Shown here one piece after another: positions 36,526 through 49,738 of a DNA stretch of 64,000 nucleotides; the stretch's first letter is position 1; every line of letters begins with the position of its first letter. The notes below the pieces were generated by a model, which was not told where the DNA came from, searched no databases, and worked only from the letters and a program-made list of their open reading frames with translations. A program made the position numbers and the translations under genes. This DNA comes from Sceloporus undulatus (taxonomy: Eukaryota > Chordata > Lepidosauria > Squamata > Phrynosomatidae). Where the stretch lies: NCBI RefSeq assembly GCF_019175285.1, contig NC_056525.1:134987452-135051451 (forward strand), read 5' to 3'.

Positions 36526-37653
36526 CCCATGACACTTTTCTTTTCATTTGTGATTTCTCTACAATCATATAGGGCTTTGTAATAAGTAATGCACTTGCTA
36601 CCTTGCTGCTTGATGGCTATCCTTCACTGCAAGATAGTGTTTTATGTTAAAACAACAGCAACAACAGCAGCAGCAACAACAACAACAACAAAACCAGCAG
36701 CTGTTGATAGCAACCAGAATCAGATTTGGGAACTGTTATTATAATTAAATATTGCACTGGTGATATCCCATTTTGTAGCTAGCAGAGGAATGAGATGACT
36801 AAAAGGTGCCAGTCTTGTCTATATAAGCCAATTTGGTTCTGCAGTCACAAAACTGCTGTATGAAGGATACGTTTGCCTGTTCAGATTTGTTACGGCTGCC
36901 AACTAAAGTACTGGATGTTGAATATTCCAACCCAGCTCCACTCAACCACAACTGAACCTCCTCCCATCTGGGCCTCCAGATTTCACATCCCATGCCTTAA
37001 AGCACTACTGAAATAATCTGAAGATCACTTTCATGCAAAGAAGAAACCAAAGTGGAATTGTTCTCAGAATTGTAGTTCCTAGTGGGCCCTTTACTTTCAT
37101 TAGAGTATCCAACTCACTTAAAAACAAAGACAAAAATAAAACACCTCTTTCCACCCTACAATTTACCAATCAATCAGTTAGTAAGTCCATCCTCTTGAAC
37201 TCTGCTTGGTGTTTACACTGTTTTTTAAACTACTTAAAATACAGAATATTAGAACACCAACTCATTTAGTTTCAGGGACAACTTGCAAAAATAATGAAAG
37301 ACAGAAGCAAAGGGAAGAGAAGGGAGAAAGGCTACCACCACCAAATACAAATGGGACAGCATGATGCTCTTTGCATTGTGCTGCTGCACAGGCCATTGAA
37401 AATGCAATATGGACCTCTAGGATTCCAACATGGACTCCCTCACTCTCCAGGGTTGCACATGAGCATTGCTGGCAAGGTCCTGCCCTTTGTTCAATGTGCA
37501 GTAATGATGGTATATTGTAGTTGTCACTAGGCACAAAGCAGAAGTGAAAAGAAAAAGGAGTATATGGTTTGCCAATTGATATTTTAAATAAAACTGATTC
37601 AAGGAGTGCTATAGTGATAAGTGCTTCTAGAGAAGGAAGGAAATTAAACTCAC

Positions 37654-40086
37654 CATGCCTCCAGTCTCCATTTCAGAATTCAAATGGCTACCTTCACAAA
37701 ACATCAAAGAAAGATCAGATTGCCCATTGCCAAGGATATTCTGGGCTATTTGGACGCTAGGTTGCAAGAAAGTAAATTCATTTCGTCTGGATTCAGAGGA
37801 CAGACAGACCTGGTAAGAATAAGGTAAAGTCCCTTCCTCATAATTTGGGGGAAATAAGGCTCCTGTCTTAGAATGAGGATCAGGAACAAAGCACTGAAGG
37901 AAAGTGGGGTTCCTTGACACTTGGAATCTCATCATGATGGTCAATATCACTGCCACCAGGAAGAGGAAGGACACCAAAGCCAAAGCCAACACCAAGTAAA
38001 ACTGGAGATCAGATGGAGACCCCAAATCACTAGGTGGCGAGTTCATCTCTGGCAGGGCCTCTTGGAAGTTCTCTGCAAACACCAGGTTCACAGTCACAGT
38101 GGCTGAGAGAGAAGGATGCCCATTATCCTTCACCATGACGACCAGCCTCTGCTTCACAGCATCTCTCTCAAGTAACACTCGGGCTGTTTGAATCTCTCCC
38201 GTGTGGGAGCCAATGGTGAAGAGAGAGGGCTCTGTGGCCTGCAGGAGATGGAAAGAGAGCCATGAATTGTGTCCAGAGTCAGCGTCCACTGCTACCACTT
38301 TTGTCACCAGATAGCCTGACTCAGCTGACCGAGGCACCATCTCAAAGACCGATGAACCTTCAGTTGCTTGGGAAGGGAACAGAATTTGGGGGGTGTTATC
38401 ATTCCTGTCCAAGACACACACTTTCACTGTGGCACTGCTACTGAGAGGAGGAGAGCCTCCATCCTGGGCCTTCACTTGAATCTGAAACTCTCTCAGTTGC
38501 TCATAGTCGAAGGAGCGTTGGGCATAGATTGTTCCAGTCTCAGAGTTAATGGAGATATAGGAGGAAATAGGCAAGTCTTCAACCTTGCTACTGAGAATGG
38601 AGTAAGTGATTTGGGCATTGCGGTCCAGATCTGGGTCATAGGCCTTGATGTGGAAAACAGAAACTCCAGAGGGGTTATTCTCTAGAATGTAGGCGGTATA
38701 GGAAGATTTTTCAAAGGCTGGAGGGTTATCATTGATATCTGAGATCTGTATAGAGATCATTTTGTGTGTGGACAGAGGAGGTGTGCCTTTGTCTGTGGCT
38801 GTGATTGTGATATTATACTCCGGGGCCCTTTCTCTGTCAAGGGGACCATCTGTGAGGAGTTTGAAGTAATCATCTGAAGATGAAACAATCTGGAAAGGTA
38901 CAAATTCCTGAAGATGACAAGTGACTTCCCCATTTTCTCCAGAATCCTTGTCATGTACTTTAATGAGGGCAATCACAGCTCCAGGTGCAAGATCTTCAGG
39001 AATTGGGCTGGAGATGGAAGTAAGGATCACATCGGGAGCATTGTCATTCTCATCAAGAACCTCAATCTCTACTTTGCAATGTGCCACCAAACCTCCTCCA
39101 TCACGGGCGTGTATAATCATTACATATTTTTTTCTGCTCTCAAAATCAATGTTATCCAAAAGTGTAATTGTTCCATCTTTAGGGTCCAGTTTGAAATTAT
39201 TCTCATCTGCTTCTGGGATGTCACTGAAAGTATAAGTGATCTCAGCATTTGATCCTTCATCATTATCAGAAGCTTCAATCTGCAGCACAGACACCCCTAT
39301 GGGGGCATTCTCCTTCAGGCTTACCTTATATGTTGCCTGGGAGAAAACTGGTGCATTATCATTAATATCAGTTACATTAACTCGTATGTTGAGAGTCCCA
39401 GTTTTTCTAGGAACTCCTCCATCCATAGCTGTAAGGACCATGTAGTGGGTGTGTTCTTTTTCCCTGTCCAATTGTTTCTGTAATATTAATTCTGCAAACT
39501 TGCCACCATCTTTTGTTTCTTGAACATCCAGTTGGAAATAAGCAGTGGAGCTCAAATTATAATCTTGGAGTGAGTTTATGCCAATGTCCTCATCTTCAGC
39601 AATTCCAAAAGTAAATCGAGCGCCAGGAAGATTAGACTCACTCACTTGAAGGTCAATATTTTCTTTCCTGAAATGTGGGGCATTATCATTCACATCCTGG
39701 ATAAAAATATTTACGTGGAAAATATTCAAGGGATTATGTGCCAGAACTTCTAATTTTAAGACACAAATGGATGATTTTCCACAAATCTTTTCTCGATCTA
39801 TCCTGTCCTTCACATATAAGTTTCCATTCTGTTCATTGAGAGCAAAGTACTGCTTTCCAGAAGAGATCCCAAGCTTGCGTTTTGTCAAGTCACTAACCTC
39901 CAGTCCCAAATCTTTAGCAAGATTCCCCACAAAAAAGTCTTTCTCTGCTTCTTCTGGCACTGAATAGTGAACCTGCTCAGACATCACACAGCAGAAGACA
40001 GACCAGAATATGAATGAAAACAGTACTTGCCTGAAATTGGGTTCCCTGATTCTCCTTCTGTACCTCACTTCCAACTTCATTTTCAT
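37654..40086 (-). CDS. PCDHGB: Gamma-protocadherin B-type variable exon, intact
   Basis: 811 codons from ATG 40086 (MKMKLEVRYRRR) to donor ATG|GTGAGT, the same length as the B exon at 13612. Signal peptide about 18-36 ([18 protein letters not shown]); mature [19 protein letters not shown]. The six EC repeats have linkers [36 protein letters not shown] and DRNDNTPQI. The helix [24 protein letters not shown] is followed by the B tail [35 protein letters not shown]4 to the tail is nearly identical to the other B exon, which fits gene conversion; EC2-EC3 differ (for example [14 protein letters not shown] against [14 protein letters not shown]). The CSE and a TATTTAAGG motif lie about 200-255 bp upstream. 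Role: an alternative first exon of a homophilic neuronal adhesion receptor. Confidence 0.97.
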
Positions 40087-40285
40087 TGATTTTCTCTTTT
40101 ATTCTCCAAAACCTTCCAGTTCAAGACTCCAGTACTTTGCAGTATGATGCCAGAAATACAGCTCTTAGTAACAGATTCTTAAACTGAAAGCTTTTCTTTC
40201 TGGAATTGGTTTTTAAATCAAGCATCCTTCTTTACCTCTTTTCCTGATCAGCTGTAATGTAATGGAGGGATATGGCTTCAGGAAC

Positions 40286-40295
40286 CTTAAATAGC
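40286..40295 (-). promoter_or_regulatory. TATA-like motif of the B promoter
   Basis: Sense strand: CTATTTAAGG, about 15-20 bp downstream of the CSE and 200 bp before the ATG. The same motif is at the same place in the duplicate B promoter (62231-62240). Function is inferred. Confidence 0.5.
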
Positions 40296-40307
40296 AAGCC
40301 ATGGCTG

Positions 40308-40342
40308 CTCCTTTGTTGTCCAACAGTGACACTCTCAGTCCA
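40308..40342 (-). promoter_or_regulatory. Protocadherin CSE of the B exon 37654-40086
   Basis: Sense strand: GACTGAGAGTGTCACTGTT then GGACAACAAAGGAGC. It has the B-type flank, with core CACT. Confidence 0.76.
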
Positions 40343-40984
40343 GATAGGGAACTGATAGTTTTGTTATAGTTCTGCATTGCATTTTACTTCACTATGTAAA
40401 GAATTTTGAGACACACTAGGATATTTTCTTTCCTTGCTTTAAAGCTGTTCAGTGAATAGGTTTAAAGATGTGTTTTGCTTTTGGCTGTCAGTCTTGTTAC
40501 AAGTGTCTTTAATTCTTTCAAGATTATACATTTTTCTTTGTTTATTCTGTATCTCTGTATTAACATTGGTCCTGCCCCTATCCAAATAAGAGTTGCACTA
40601 TCTTTTCATCCATGTTCACATCCATTTTACACCATGTTTTATAAAGATTATCAGTCATGTGGTTCATGTTGTGCAGAAGAGGTTGCTGGTCCTTCCTCTG
40701 AATGATACATTGAAAGGAATATATGGCACACACATAAAATGTGATTTCCTTGGTGAGGAAAAAAAGTGTACATGACATACAGACTTTCCTATGGAGCACT
40801 TACAACCACTGTTATGGAGGATGAAAAGGAAAAATATTCTATCTGAATGAAATGTGGATACAATTTATATAGGTAGAGTGGTAGATAGATGTACGACTTG
40901 GGAAATAAACTTACTACTGAATTTAATTTGATTCAGACTTTGTCATACTAGTCTCCCTACAAGCAAGGGACATATTGTATGTGT

Positions 40985-41115
40985 GTCTGTAGTTTCTGAC
41001 TTATGGTGACCCTAAGGAGAACCTATCATTGGGTTTTCTTGGTAAGTTTTGTTCAGAGGAGGTTTGCCATTGCCTTCCCCTGAGGATGAGAGCATGTGAC
41101 TTGCCCAAGGTCACA
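40985..41115 (+). repeat. SINE-like fragment with 'cttgcccaaggtcac' core
   Basis: 'gacttatggtgaccctaagg', 'gtttgccattgccttcccct' and 'gtgacttgcccaaggtcac' are typical of an old amniote interspersed element that shares the MIR-type core. The exact family is uncertain. Confidence 0.5.
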
Positions 41116-41329
41116 TTAATCATTACTAATTTAATTCCTATTGATTTCAATGGCATGAAAACATGACTAGCTGTCTGGATGCAAATTCATTAATCCTCTT
41201 GCTGATTATATTCAAGAAGAAAGATGCCAATTCATAAATGACTGCTTACTTGTCCTGTTTCAAAAGAGGCACCAAATTTTCCGGTAAGACTTGGACCAAA
41301 GCTAGTAACACTATGCATAAAAGAAACTA

Positions 41330-41699
41330 TTCAGAGAAGCCTTCCCAGGCATCGCATAATTGTCGCTTACTATCTGATGTTCTGTTGTTGGCTGTTTATT
41401 GATCCATTTCCTGTATTGCTATGTACTGTATATGTATTATCCTACTTGTGACTATGTATTTTCCCTGGATAATGATTAACCTTCCATTTTGAAGCCAAGC
41501 CCTCCCTTCAGTCCATCTGCCTTGGTCCAGGCCTCGGAGGTTGAGAGGAACTGCTGGACCTCTTACCCTTTCCCGTCACCACCCCCTTCTCCTTCTGTGT
41601 CATGTCTTTTTAGATTGTAAGCCTGAGGGCAGGGAACCGTCTAACTAAAAAGATTGTATGTACAGCGCTGTGTAAATTTACAGCGCTTCATAAATAAAG

Positions 41700-41747
<48 letters not shown>
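41330..41747 (+). mobile_element. LINE 3' end with (TAA)n tail (L2-like)
   Basis: 'gattgtaagcctgagggcag', 'gtacagcgctgtgtaaattt', 'acagcgcttcataaataaag', then about 14 TAA units (41702-41746). A 3'-terminal microsatellite on the sense strand fits an L2/CR1-type LINE. This stretch is absent from the inverted duplicate, so it inserted after the duplication or was lost there. Confidence 0.62.
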
Positions 41748-42589
41748 CTATTCAATTACTTTTGATACAATATATACATCTTTTGGAATTTATTGCTGTC
41801 TTTCATTCATGGGTGAAACAGATGGGCAAAATAAAGTGGCTTCCAACCGATTTGAAGGTGGGGCGTTTATATGACACACACCTCCAAAGCAGTCGGAAAC
41901 TGAAACAAAGCAACACTCCAGTGCTAAAAACAGGATCAAAAAGAAGCTGGGATACTCCAGCTCAGCCAAAAAATGTGCATGATTGTGTCTGCATATAAAC
42001 AGTTCGGTGCCAGCGTGAGGTTGCAGCAAAGCAAAAAAAAGAAAGTGTGATCTCTCTAATAGATGCAATTGCAGTATACACAAACCAGACAGTCAAACAG
42101 AGGGGCATGGGGTGAAGGGGGCATGGACAGAGGCCTCCATGATTGTGCTTTGCCAGTGTATCACTTGCACAGCGATTCACCAATGCCCTGTACCAGTGAA
42201 GCATCACACATGTGACTGTGTGGCCAATCATAGGGATGGCCATGCAATGGGATAGCATCTGGGCAAATGTGGGAGGTACCTGGAGGTCGCAAGCAATGTA
42301 TGTGTGTGACAGTGCGCATGCATGGTGGATAGGCAACAAGAAAAAAATTACCCAGCAGGATGGCTTCATGCCATATCATGTGGTCTGTCTGTGGGTATTC
42401 AGCCCACCTTGGTAGCGGGCTGTGCGGACAGTATTGTTTTGGTTTGCTTTTGGAAAAAGCAAGATTGAGCCGCTTTTTCCTGCTCATCTGCTCTGGCCCT
42501 CAGTTTAGCCTAGACAGAGCATAAAATTGGTTCTGTGTATGTATCAAACACAAATAAACAAAGCCAACATCCTTGCATATTACATTGCT

Positions 42590-42930
42590 CTTATTAAAAT
42601 GCAATACCTGTGGAATGCCCTTCCATGGGAAGTGAGACTAGCTCCCTCCTGCTTGCCTTCCATCGGCAAGTGATAACAGTTTTAATCAGGCAGGCTTTTA
42701 ATGTGTAATTGTGGGATGACTTTTTATATGGGGTGTTTGTTATATGGGGTGGGTATCATGGTTTTATTGTGGTTTTAATGTTTGTAGTTTTATATTGTTT
42801 TTATGTGATGTTTTAATTGTTTTATTGTAACACATTTTTAAAATGTTTTTATTTGTAAGCTGCCTTGGGTCCTTTTCTAGGAGAAAGGTGGCATAGGAAT
42901 TAATTAAATCAATCAATAAATTAAAAATGT
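42590..42930 (+). mobile_element. LINE 3'-end fragment
   Basis: 'ggaatgcccttccatgggaa', a GGTTTTA-rich stretch, then 'gtaagctgccttgggtcctt' and 'gagaaaggtggcataggaat', the common reptile LINE ending. A short copy of the same ending is near 49970-50010. Confidence 0.6.
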
Positions 42931-44772
42931 ACATTTGTATTAACAATAATGAAAAATAATTCTATTCAGCACCTATAATTCCAGGCCTTGTTTTCATTGC
43001 CCCTGACACCCTGGTATGTTGTCCTGAAACCTCTCACCCAAGGTTTTCTGCTGCAATTTTGAGGCCAATCTTATCCCGAAACCACACCCATAAAACCCCA
43101 GGTGTGCAAAAACGTTCAACTGGAACAAAAAAGCAAAACAAAAACAAACCTTCACTACCAAAATCCCCAAGAACCTCATAATACTTTCTTCTGCAGCCAT
43201 ACTCTGGCCAAAATGGCATCCAGAAGTGATATGACATCTATTTTGGGCAGCATATGGACAGTGGAATTCTTTATGGCCATTGTTTCAGTGTCTATTGTAG
43301 GGTAGGGGAACTAGTCCTCAACTCTCACAAATTCTCCATCCGTGTAACAAACCATTTACATTTTCTTTCAATATATTTATGTTATGTCACTCCCCATTCA
43401 ATTTCCACAAAGGTTTTGAAGTTCCATTTTACCTGGCCTCATTTACAGAATGGCAATCCACAATCTTCTGTTTTCGAGTTCTAAGGTTTTCAGAAATTGC
43501 TATGACCATCCAAAAAATTAGGACCGTTCAAAACCAACATAAAGCTCAATGAACAGCATGTGCATGAACAACATTAATTTTAGAACAATAAGGATTTATT
43601 AACATTTTAAGTGTTTGGTATTATTTTTGTGTAAAACAATGTGGATTGTTGCAGGAGGCAACCTGCAGGGATGTCAATTTCTTTATTATCAATACTACAT
43701 ACTGTAATTTAATATGCTTTTTCTGGCAGTTGTATTCCCCCAAATGTGTTCATACATCTGCCTGTAGATTTATCCTGTAGTTTTTCTTATCCCCTTTAGT
43801 CATGCAAAACTATAAGAAAATCTAGAGATTACATCTCAGGAATGAGACAATTTGTTTTGAATAAGGGCCAATTTTGATACTGGGCAAAATGGAATACAGC
43901 TTCACTTTTTCTTGTTATTACAATATATTATAGGTTCCAGTTCATTGCTTTGCCTGCTTTTCCAGTTTATATTCATTTTTTCTTTCCTTTTCTTTCCTTA
44001 ATACTCTACTTTCTTGTACTTTTGATTTAATCCCATGATTTTCCATTTTATTACAACTTTTTAATTTTTTATTATTTTACTCAAGTTGCAATTCCATTTT
44101 TTATTTCCCTACGACTATTTTTATTTGCTTTTTTATTTCTCTTATTTCTATTTATTTTTCTTCCTCTGTTTCCAACTCACTTGATACAATTATGTATTGC
44201 ACCAGAAGGAAAAACAGGCTCACGATAACCATAGCCAGCTGTTAAAATGGCAGGAGAAAAAATAACATAGTGACCTCCTATTCTACATAGCAGTGGAAGA
44301 GAGCAAAACAGAATCCCTGGAAGAGTTGAAATAGAATGGAGAGGACAGAAAACTAGGAATATGGAAGGAAGGCAACAGTGCTAAGCGGTGTTTCTGAGTG
44401 GTTCTATAAAGACAGTAGTGGAGGAGGGGATATCTCTAACATTGTTTTGTTCCTCATGAGGGGTGGGCTGATCAGAAGGAGAAAAGTGGTAACAATAGCT
44501 ATTTAGTGGTGTTACATTCAATTACAGACATGACAGCAGCAATGTTAAATGTAATGGTTATCTGGGCTAGGTAGACTACTGGGGACCACAGAAAAAAACA
44601 GTTTCAACAACGATAGAGTTTTGAAAAGCACCAAAGCACAAACATAATGGAACTGCTTTTTGCAATGAATACAGATATCAAGAAAAAGTAAAAATATATA
44701 ATGTTTCTTTTCAGATGACGTAAAAGCACAGTTGATCCAAGGTAAATTTGACTAATTAAAAAGTTTGCTCAC

Positions 44773-47199
44773 CTGAATGATGATTAAATCTCCACTGTTC
44801 AAATCTGAGTCTTCATTTGATAGGATAGGATCCTTAACCTCAGAATCCTGCTGATTGGTCAAGATATTAGAATGAGTTGGCTTGGAAGAATTAAACTGGC
44901 TCTTCCGGGAATCTGTTGTTAGGGAAACCTCATGGCAATAAGACTGAAGAAAGGTCCGGACTCCATCAATCCCCACAAACTGTGAAACTGGAACACCACT
45001 GAAATTAATACTCCCTGAATGAGACAGATGTGAATTTCTCCACCTGTACAACTTAATGGCCAGTAACACTAGGAGGAAGGTCAAGAACAAGCAGGAGACA
45101 AAAGCCACTGCAACCACCAGGAAATACGTAAGATCTGAAGGGGGATCAATAGGAGTTGAGATGCTGATCAGATCTGAGAGCATTTCAGGGATGCTGTCGG
45201 CCAGCACCACAGTAACCGTGACAGAGGCAGACAAAGGGGGCTGCCCATTGTCCTTCACCAAGACCACCAGGCTTTGCTTGAGGGCATCTTTCTCCAGAAG
45301 GAAGCGGGCTGTCCTGATCTCTCCAGTGTGGAGTCCCAGAGTGAAGAGCCCTGGCTCTGTGGCCTTGGTCAGCTGGTAGGAGAGCCAGGCATTCTGGCCA
45401 GAATCTGCATCCACTGCCACCACCTTAGTGACCAGGTATCCTGGCTCAGAGGAGTGAGGAGCTAGCTCTATCCCAGTGGAGCCATCGGTGGGAGGGGAAG
45501 GGTAGAGGATTTCTGGAGCATTGTCATTCTGGTCCAGGATGAAGAGGGTCACTGAGACGTTAGAGCTGAGTGGTGGAGAGCCCCCATCCTGGGCCTTCAC
45601 CCAGAACTGAATCTTCTGGATCTCTTCATAATCAAAGGAGGTCAAAGCATAGACAACCCCAGTCTCAGAATTAATGGAAAGGTAAGAGGAGAGGAGAGAC
45701 TCCTTTATTTGGCCTTCAGTGATGGAATAGCTTATTCTGGCATTCTCTTCCCAGTCTGGGTCATTTGCTTCTAGTGAAAAGACAGAAGCACCTCTAGGAT
45801 TATTTTCTAAGAGATAAGAGGTGTAAACTGATTTGACAAATACTGGAGGGTTGTCATTTGTGTCTAGTACCTTCAGAGAAATAATCTCAGAGGTAGAGAG
45901 TGTTGGAATCCCTTCATCCTTTGCTGTAATAGTAATATTGTAAATTGCCATTGCTTCTCTGTCAAGGCTTTTCTCCGTCACTAAAGTATAAAAATCGTCT
46001 TGTGTTTTCTTCAGCTGAAATGGAAAATTGCTGGGAATTGAACATGTAACTAGTCCATTCACTCCTGAATCTCTGTCTCGTATGTTTAAAATTGCAACAG
46101 TAGTTCCTGTGGGTGAATTTTCAGGAATAGAATTTATTGCAAAGGTCATCACTAATTCAGGTGCATTGTCATTTATGTCAGTTACAAAGATCAAACATTT
46201 TGCTCTGTCTCTTAAGCCACCTCCATCCATGGCTTGAACATCAAATTCATACAAAGATGATTCTTCATAATCAAGATTTCCCACAAGAATGATTTCTCCT
46301 GTTGTGGAATTCAACTGGAAAATCTGGGAACCCATCTTTGTGATTTCTTGGAAAGAATATTTTACTTCTCCATTGACACCTTCATCAAGATCAGTGGCTG
46401 TTATTGTAGCCAGAGTGGACCACTTGGGAATGTTCTCCTTCACACTCACTTCATAGACTGATTGGCTGAAGACTGGTGCATTGTCATTTGTGTCAAGAAC
46501 AATGATGTGAACTTCTACCGTAGCGGACTTCACTGGATCACCTCCATCAGTAGCAGTCAGAATAAGGTCATAAATTGGTTGCTCTTCTCTGTCTAGGGGT
46601 TCGTCTAATACCAGCTCAGCAAGTCTGACACCATTTTCTCCTCTTTGTATGTCCAAAGAAAAATGATTACTGCCTGTGAGTTGGTAGCTTTGAATAGAAT
46701 ATATCCCTAGATCTGGATCATGAGCTCTGGGTAGAAAAAAATGGTCTGTGGGTCTTGCTGTCTCAGGAATTTCAATTTTCCATTCTTTTGTTTGAAATTG
46801 AGGAGCATTGTCATTTATGTCCATGATTTCCACTTCAACACCATAAATTTTTAATTTACTTTCAACAAGAACCTGTAACTTTAGCATGCATTTTTCTACC
46901 TCTCCACAAATTTTTTCTCTGTCTATTCTTTCAGAAATTTGTAAGTGCCCACTGTTAACATTCAGAGCAAAATACTGAATCATACCTTTATTAGTAACAA
47001 TGCGGAGTCCATGGTTTGACAGTTGTTTTCCATCAATTCCCAGGTCCTTCACAATATTCCCCACAAAGGAGCCTTTTTGCATCTCTTCTGGAATGGAATA
47101 GTGGATCTGCCCAGAAACTGCCTTCCAAGCAAACACCACGAAAAGAAGGCATTGCAGGATTCTTCTTTTGCAACTCCATGGCTTCTGAGTTTCTTCCAT
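44773..47199 (-). CDS. PCDHGA: Gamma-protocadherin A-type variable exon, intact
   Basis: 809 codons from ATG 47199 (MEETQKPWSCKRR) to donor CAG|GTGAG. Signal peptide 1-30; EC1 31-130 (IPEEMQKGSFVGNIVKDLGI, SERIDREKICGE, DINDNAPQF at 117-125); EC2 to 236 (PLDREEQPIYDL, DTNDNAPVF); EC3 to 342 (DINDNAPEL); EC4 to 446 (DTNDNPPVF); EC5 to 556 (SINSETGVVYAL, DQNDNAPEI); EC6 to about 665; membrane helix about 682-705 ([23 protein letters not shown]). The A tail is [27 protein letters not shown], with T for A shared only with the exon at 58448. The cytoplasmic end ([16 protein letters not shown]) is also nearly identical to that exon, which is its inverted duplicate. A CSE with an intact CGCT core lies about 240 bp upstream. 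Confidence 0.97.
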
Positions 47200-47437
47200 T
47201 TTTATACAGTAGGTAACCTAGTTCCAATTCAAAATATCTTCTCCTTATAATTCTTGGTTTCTAATATTCCCTTTCTGTTGTTCCTGTTTCCAGTTTGAGA
47301 AATTCCATAGCCAGTTTGTCTCTGTGTAAAATGTGTTACTGCCTTCCTACCGCTGCTGTTTCAGCCAGCCTTGTTTCAGTTTTTCTGTGTGCTTGAGTAA
47401 AATATCCTATTCTAGACTTCTGGACCTTACAATTTTC

Positions 47438-47472
47438 TTCCTTGTTGGTGAACAGCGACACCCAGAGGCTCA
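47438..47472 (-). promoter_or_regulatory. Protocadherin CSE of the A exon 44773-47199
   Basis: Sense strand: GAGCCTCTGGGTGTCGCTGT then TCACCAACAAGGAAG. The CGCT core is intact. Confidence 0.83.
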
Positions 47473-48371
47473 ACTCAAAACTGTGAAAATCTCATTGGAA
47501 TATTAAAGATATAGTTGCTTGGGTGAATGTTATTTTTCTTCAACTTATTTCTTGCAATATAAATAGTTTGATAAAAGTTTTGATTCATATCTTGTTCAGA
47601 AAGGAAAGAAAAATATGATCCATTAACCTTATTCTTTCTTTGTCTTCAGAAGACACATTTAAGGGTTCAATAGGTTAACTATTTTTCCATGAGTAGTTTC
47701 ATGTTAATATTAAATGTTAAATGAATGAAGATCACCCCTCCTCATCTGAGTACAACTATGACTGGGGATATAAACATGGTAACAAAGGTGATATTCAGTA
47801 ATTTAATATCTAATAGTATTTAGAGACATGAAATAAAGCACTGATGGGGTAAGAATACGTGCAATTTTAACAAATTGAGGTAAGCATGATCATTTGTGTC
47901 TGCTGGCCTACTTCTCCTACTTCTTCATATGTTTGCAAAGACCCTGTCTTCCACCCACTCCTTCTTCTTGTGGTTAACCACCTTCCATTTACCACACCAC
48001 ATTCAGTAATTTCCAGCCTCCAGTCTTCATTGCCCACCTTTTTCCTTTTGACATATCAATTTCTAACTTTTGTAATCTCCATAGGTAACTATAGCTGTGT
48101 ATTTTTTCATGATTTGATCCTTCAGTGGTTGAGGACTGTCTGGGAATAGTGCAACAACTTGTACAGTTCGTGTGACCAGACTGTGAGCTGCCCTTTCTGT
48201 GGACTTGCAGCATTTCCACAACAGATGCATAGTGTTTCACCGCCACAGGAAAGTATCTTCCATGTTGCTCTCAGAGCACGTATGTTCTCTTTCCTCTGGG
48301 CCTTCCCCCCAAAACTGCCCCAGATCCATTCTAAAACTTTGTAAAGAGTGACATGTTGTAGCTGCAGCAGA

Positions 48372-48373
<2 letters not shown>

Positions 48374-48403
<30 letters not shown>
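48374..48403. repeat. (GT)n microsatellite
   Basis: About 14 uninterrupted GT units, then TATATTTATATATTT. Confidence 0.95.
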
Positions 48404-48406
<3 letters not shown>

Positions 48407-49319
48407 TTATATATTTCCTCACCACTCTCCAAAAAATTGCCATAAACCTGGGGTGTGTGTGTGATGAGTTAGGCATATAGATCTGGATTCCACAAAATTG
48501 AATTGGTCACAAATTTTGCAGATTAAAATAAGATCCACTTCAGAAATCCCAAAACACTGCAATAAAACCCCCCAGTTCAGCAGAGAGGGAGTGAAATGCC
48601 ATTAAGAAGGCAGAAACCTTTTATACAATAAAGAGCTCCATAACATGGGTGCCTACAAGGAGAGGATTCATTCACTGACACTTGCCAGGGGCAACCTGTG
48701 TATGGGAAAAATGCATCGAAGGGCCCTCCTAATTTATCAAGAAAGACGGACAAGAGCCTTCTGGAAAACACCATCACCACCAGTAATATCTATCCTTGAA
48801 CAAAGAAACCACTGCAAGAGTCCTCCTCCATGAAGCACCGTGAGAGTGATATGTCCACCTGCTTGTTGATTGCTGCCCAGTAAATTCCAGACTGTACAGT
48901 ATTCCAACCTAGCTCCACCCAGCAACAATTTAAACTCCTTTCAGCAGGCTCTCCAGATCTCATATTCCATTTGATATAGCAACTCACTAGCCAAATACAT
49001 GGAACATTACTTAGACATCAGAGAACCAAAATGGGGTTATTCTCAGAACTGTAGTCCTGAGTGGATCCCTTACTTTCATTAGAATATCAAGTTGCTTTTT
49101 TAAATAAGAACACCTCTTTTAATCCTCCCCACTAGTAGAATTAAAGATATTTTGTATCAATTACCAAATAATGTACCAATCAGTATATTCACACAAATGT
49201 TATTTGGTATTTATTACGCTCTGTAAATTCCTCAAAATGTGTGTATACACATAATATTCAGAGATGGTTTAGCCAGTTATCTACCTCTAAAATATAGCAT
49301 ACAGAACTAGATATGTGTT

Positions 49320-49408
49320 GGTGATCTCCCATCCAAGTACATACCAGGAATGACTCTACTTGTCTTCTGAGATCAGATAGGATTTGGTGCCTTTGAGGTA
49401 GCTAGGCC
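49320..49408 (-). pseudogene. 5S rRNA-derived sequence (pseudogene or 5S-type SINE)
   Basis: Plus-strand 'atctcccatccaagtac', then 'ataccagga', 'tctgagatcagatagga' and 'aggtagctaggcc' follow the reverse complement of vertebrate 5S rRNA (gtctcccatccaagtac, taaccagg, ccgagatcagacgaga, gtggtatggcc) in order and spacing. About 85-90 of 120 nt are covered and it is strongly diverged, so it is not a functional gene. It may be a lone 5S pseudogene or the head of a 5S-derived SINE. Confidence 0.72.
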
Positions 49409-49517
49409 TTAAAATACAGGACATTATAATACCTACATATTCAGTTTCAGTAATAACTTGAAAAAAGAATGAAAGAAAAAAGTAGAGGAGAGACAAAGGG
49501 GGAAGGACTCCCATATA

Positions 49518-49738
49518 CAGTTAGCTCTTTGTATCCATGGGGTTCCGTTCCAGATCCCCCTGCAGATAGCAAATTCTGCAGGACCTCAAGTCCTGATCTC
49601 CTCAATGGCAGCATGACATGCACACAACTGCACTGGTGTGGCTGTGTGCATGTGCTGCCATTGAGGAGAATGAGGTGGGACCATCTGTGGAAATTCCAAT
49701 CTGTGGATGATAAGCCTGCGGAGGAGAAAAGCCAACTG
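49518..49738. mobile_element. TA-flanked MITE with a large internal hairpin
   Basis: Starts 'cagttagctctttgtatcca' and ends 'ggagaaaagccaactg', flanked by TA on both sides (49516-49517, 49739-49740). The centre (about 49597-49670) is an inverted repeat: ctcctcaatggcagca pairs with tgctgccattgaggag, extended by catgcacaca / tgtgtgcatg. It is absent from the paralogous flank at 37330. A Tc1/mariner-type non-autonomous element is likely. Confidence 0.7.

Larger units (their letters stand above)
33576..37653. other. Spacer between A (30937) and B (37654) exons
   Basis: No gene is supported. It contains a possible DNA element with a pyrimidine-rich core (34728-35735), a short CR1-type 'agaatcatagaatcatag' remnant at about 34783, an RTE-tail fragment at about 36470, and a (CAA)n stretch at 36655-36692. 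Segment 36880-37440 is paralogous to 48860-49835. Confidence 0.6.
40343..44772. other. Spacer between B (37654) and A (44773) exons
   Basis: No gene is supported. Segments match the inverted copy at 59198-62185: 44640-44770 with 59217-59340, 43200-43320 with 60590-60720, 41962-42370 with 61310-61680, and 41755-41940 with 61690-61810. Inserts unique to this copy are the repeat cluster at 40985-41747. Other repeats are listed separately. Confidence 0.65.
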
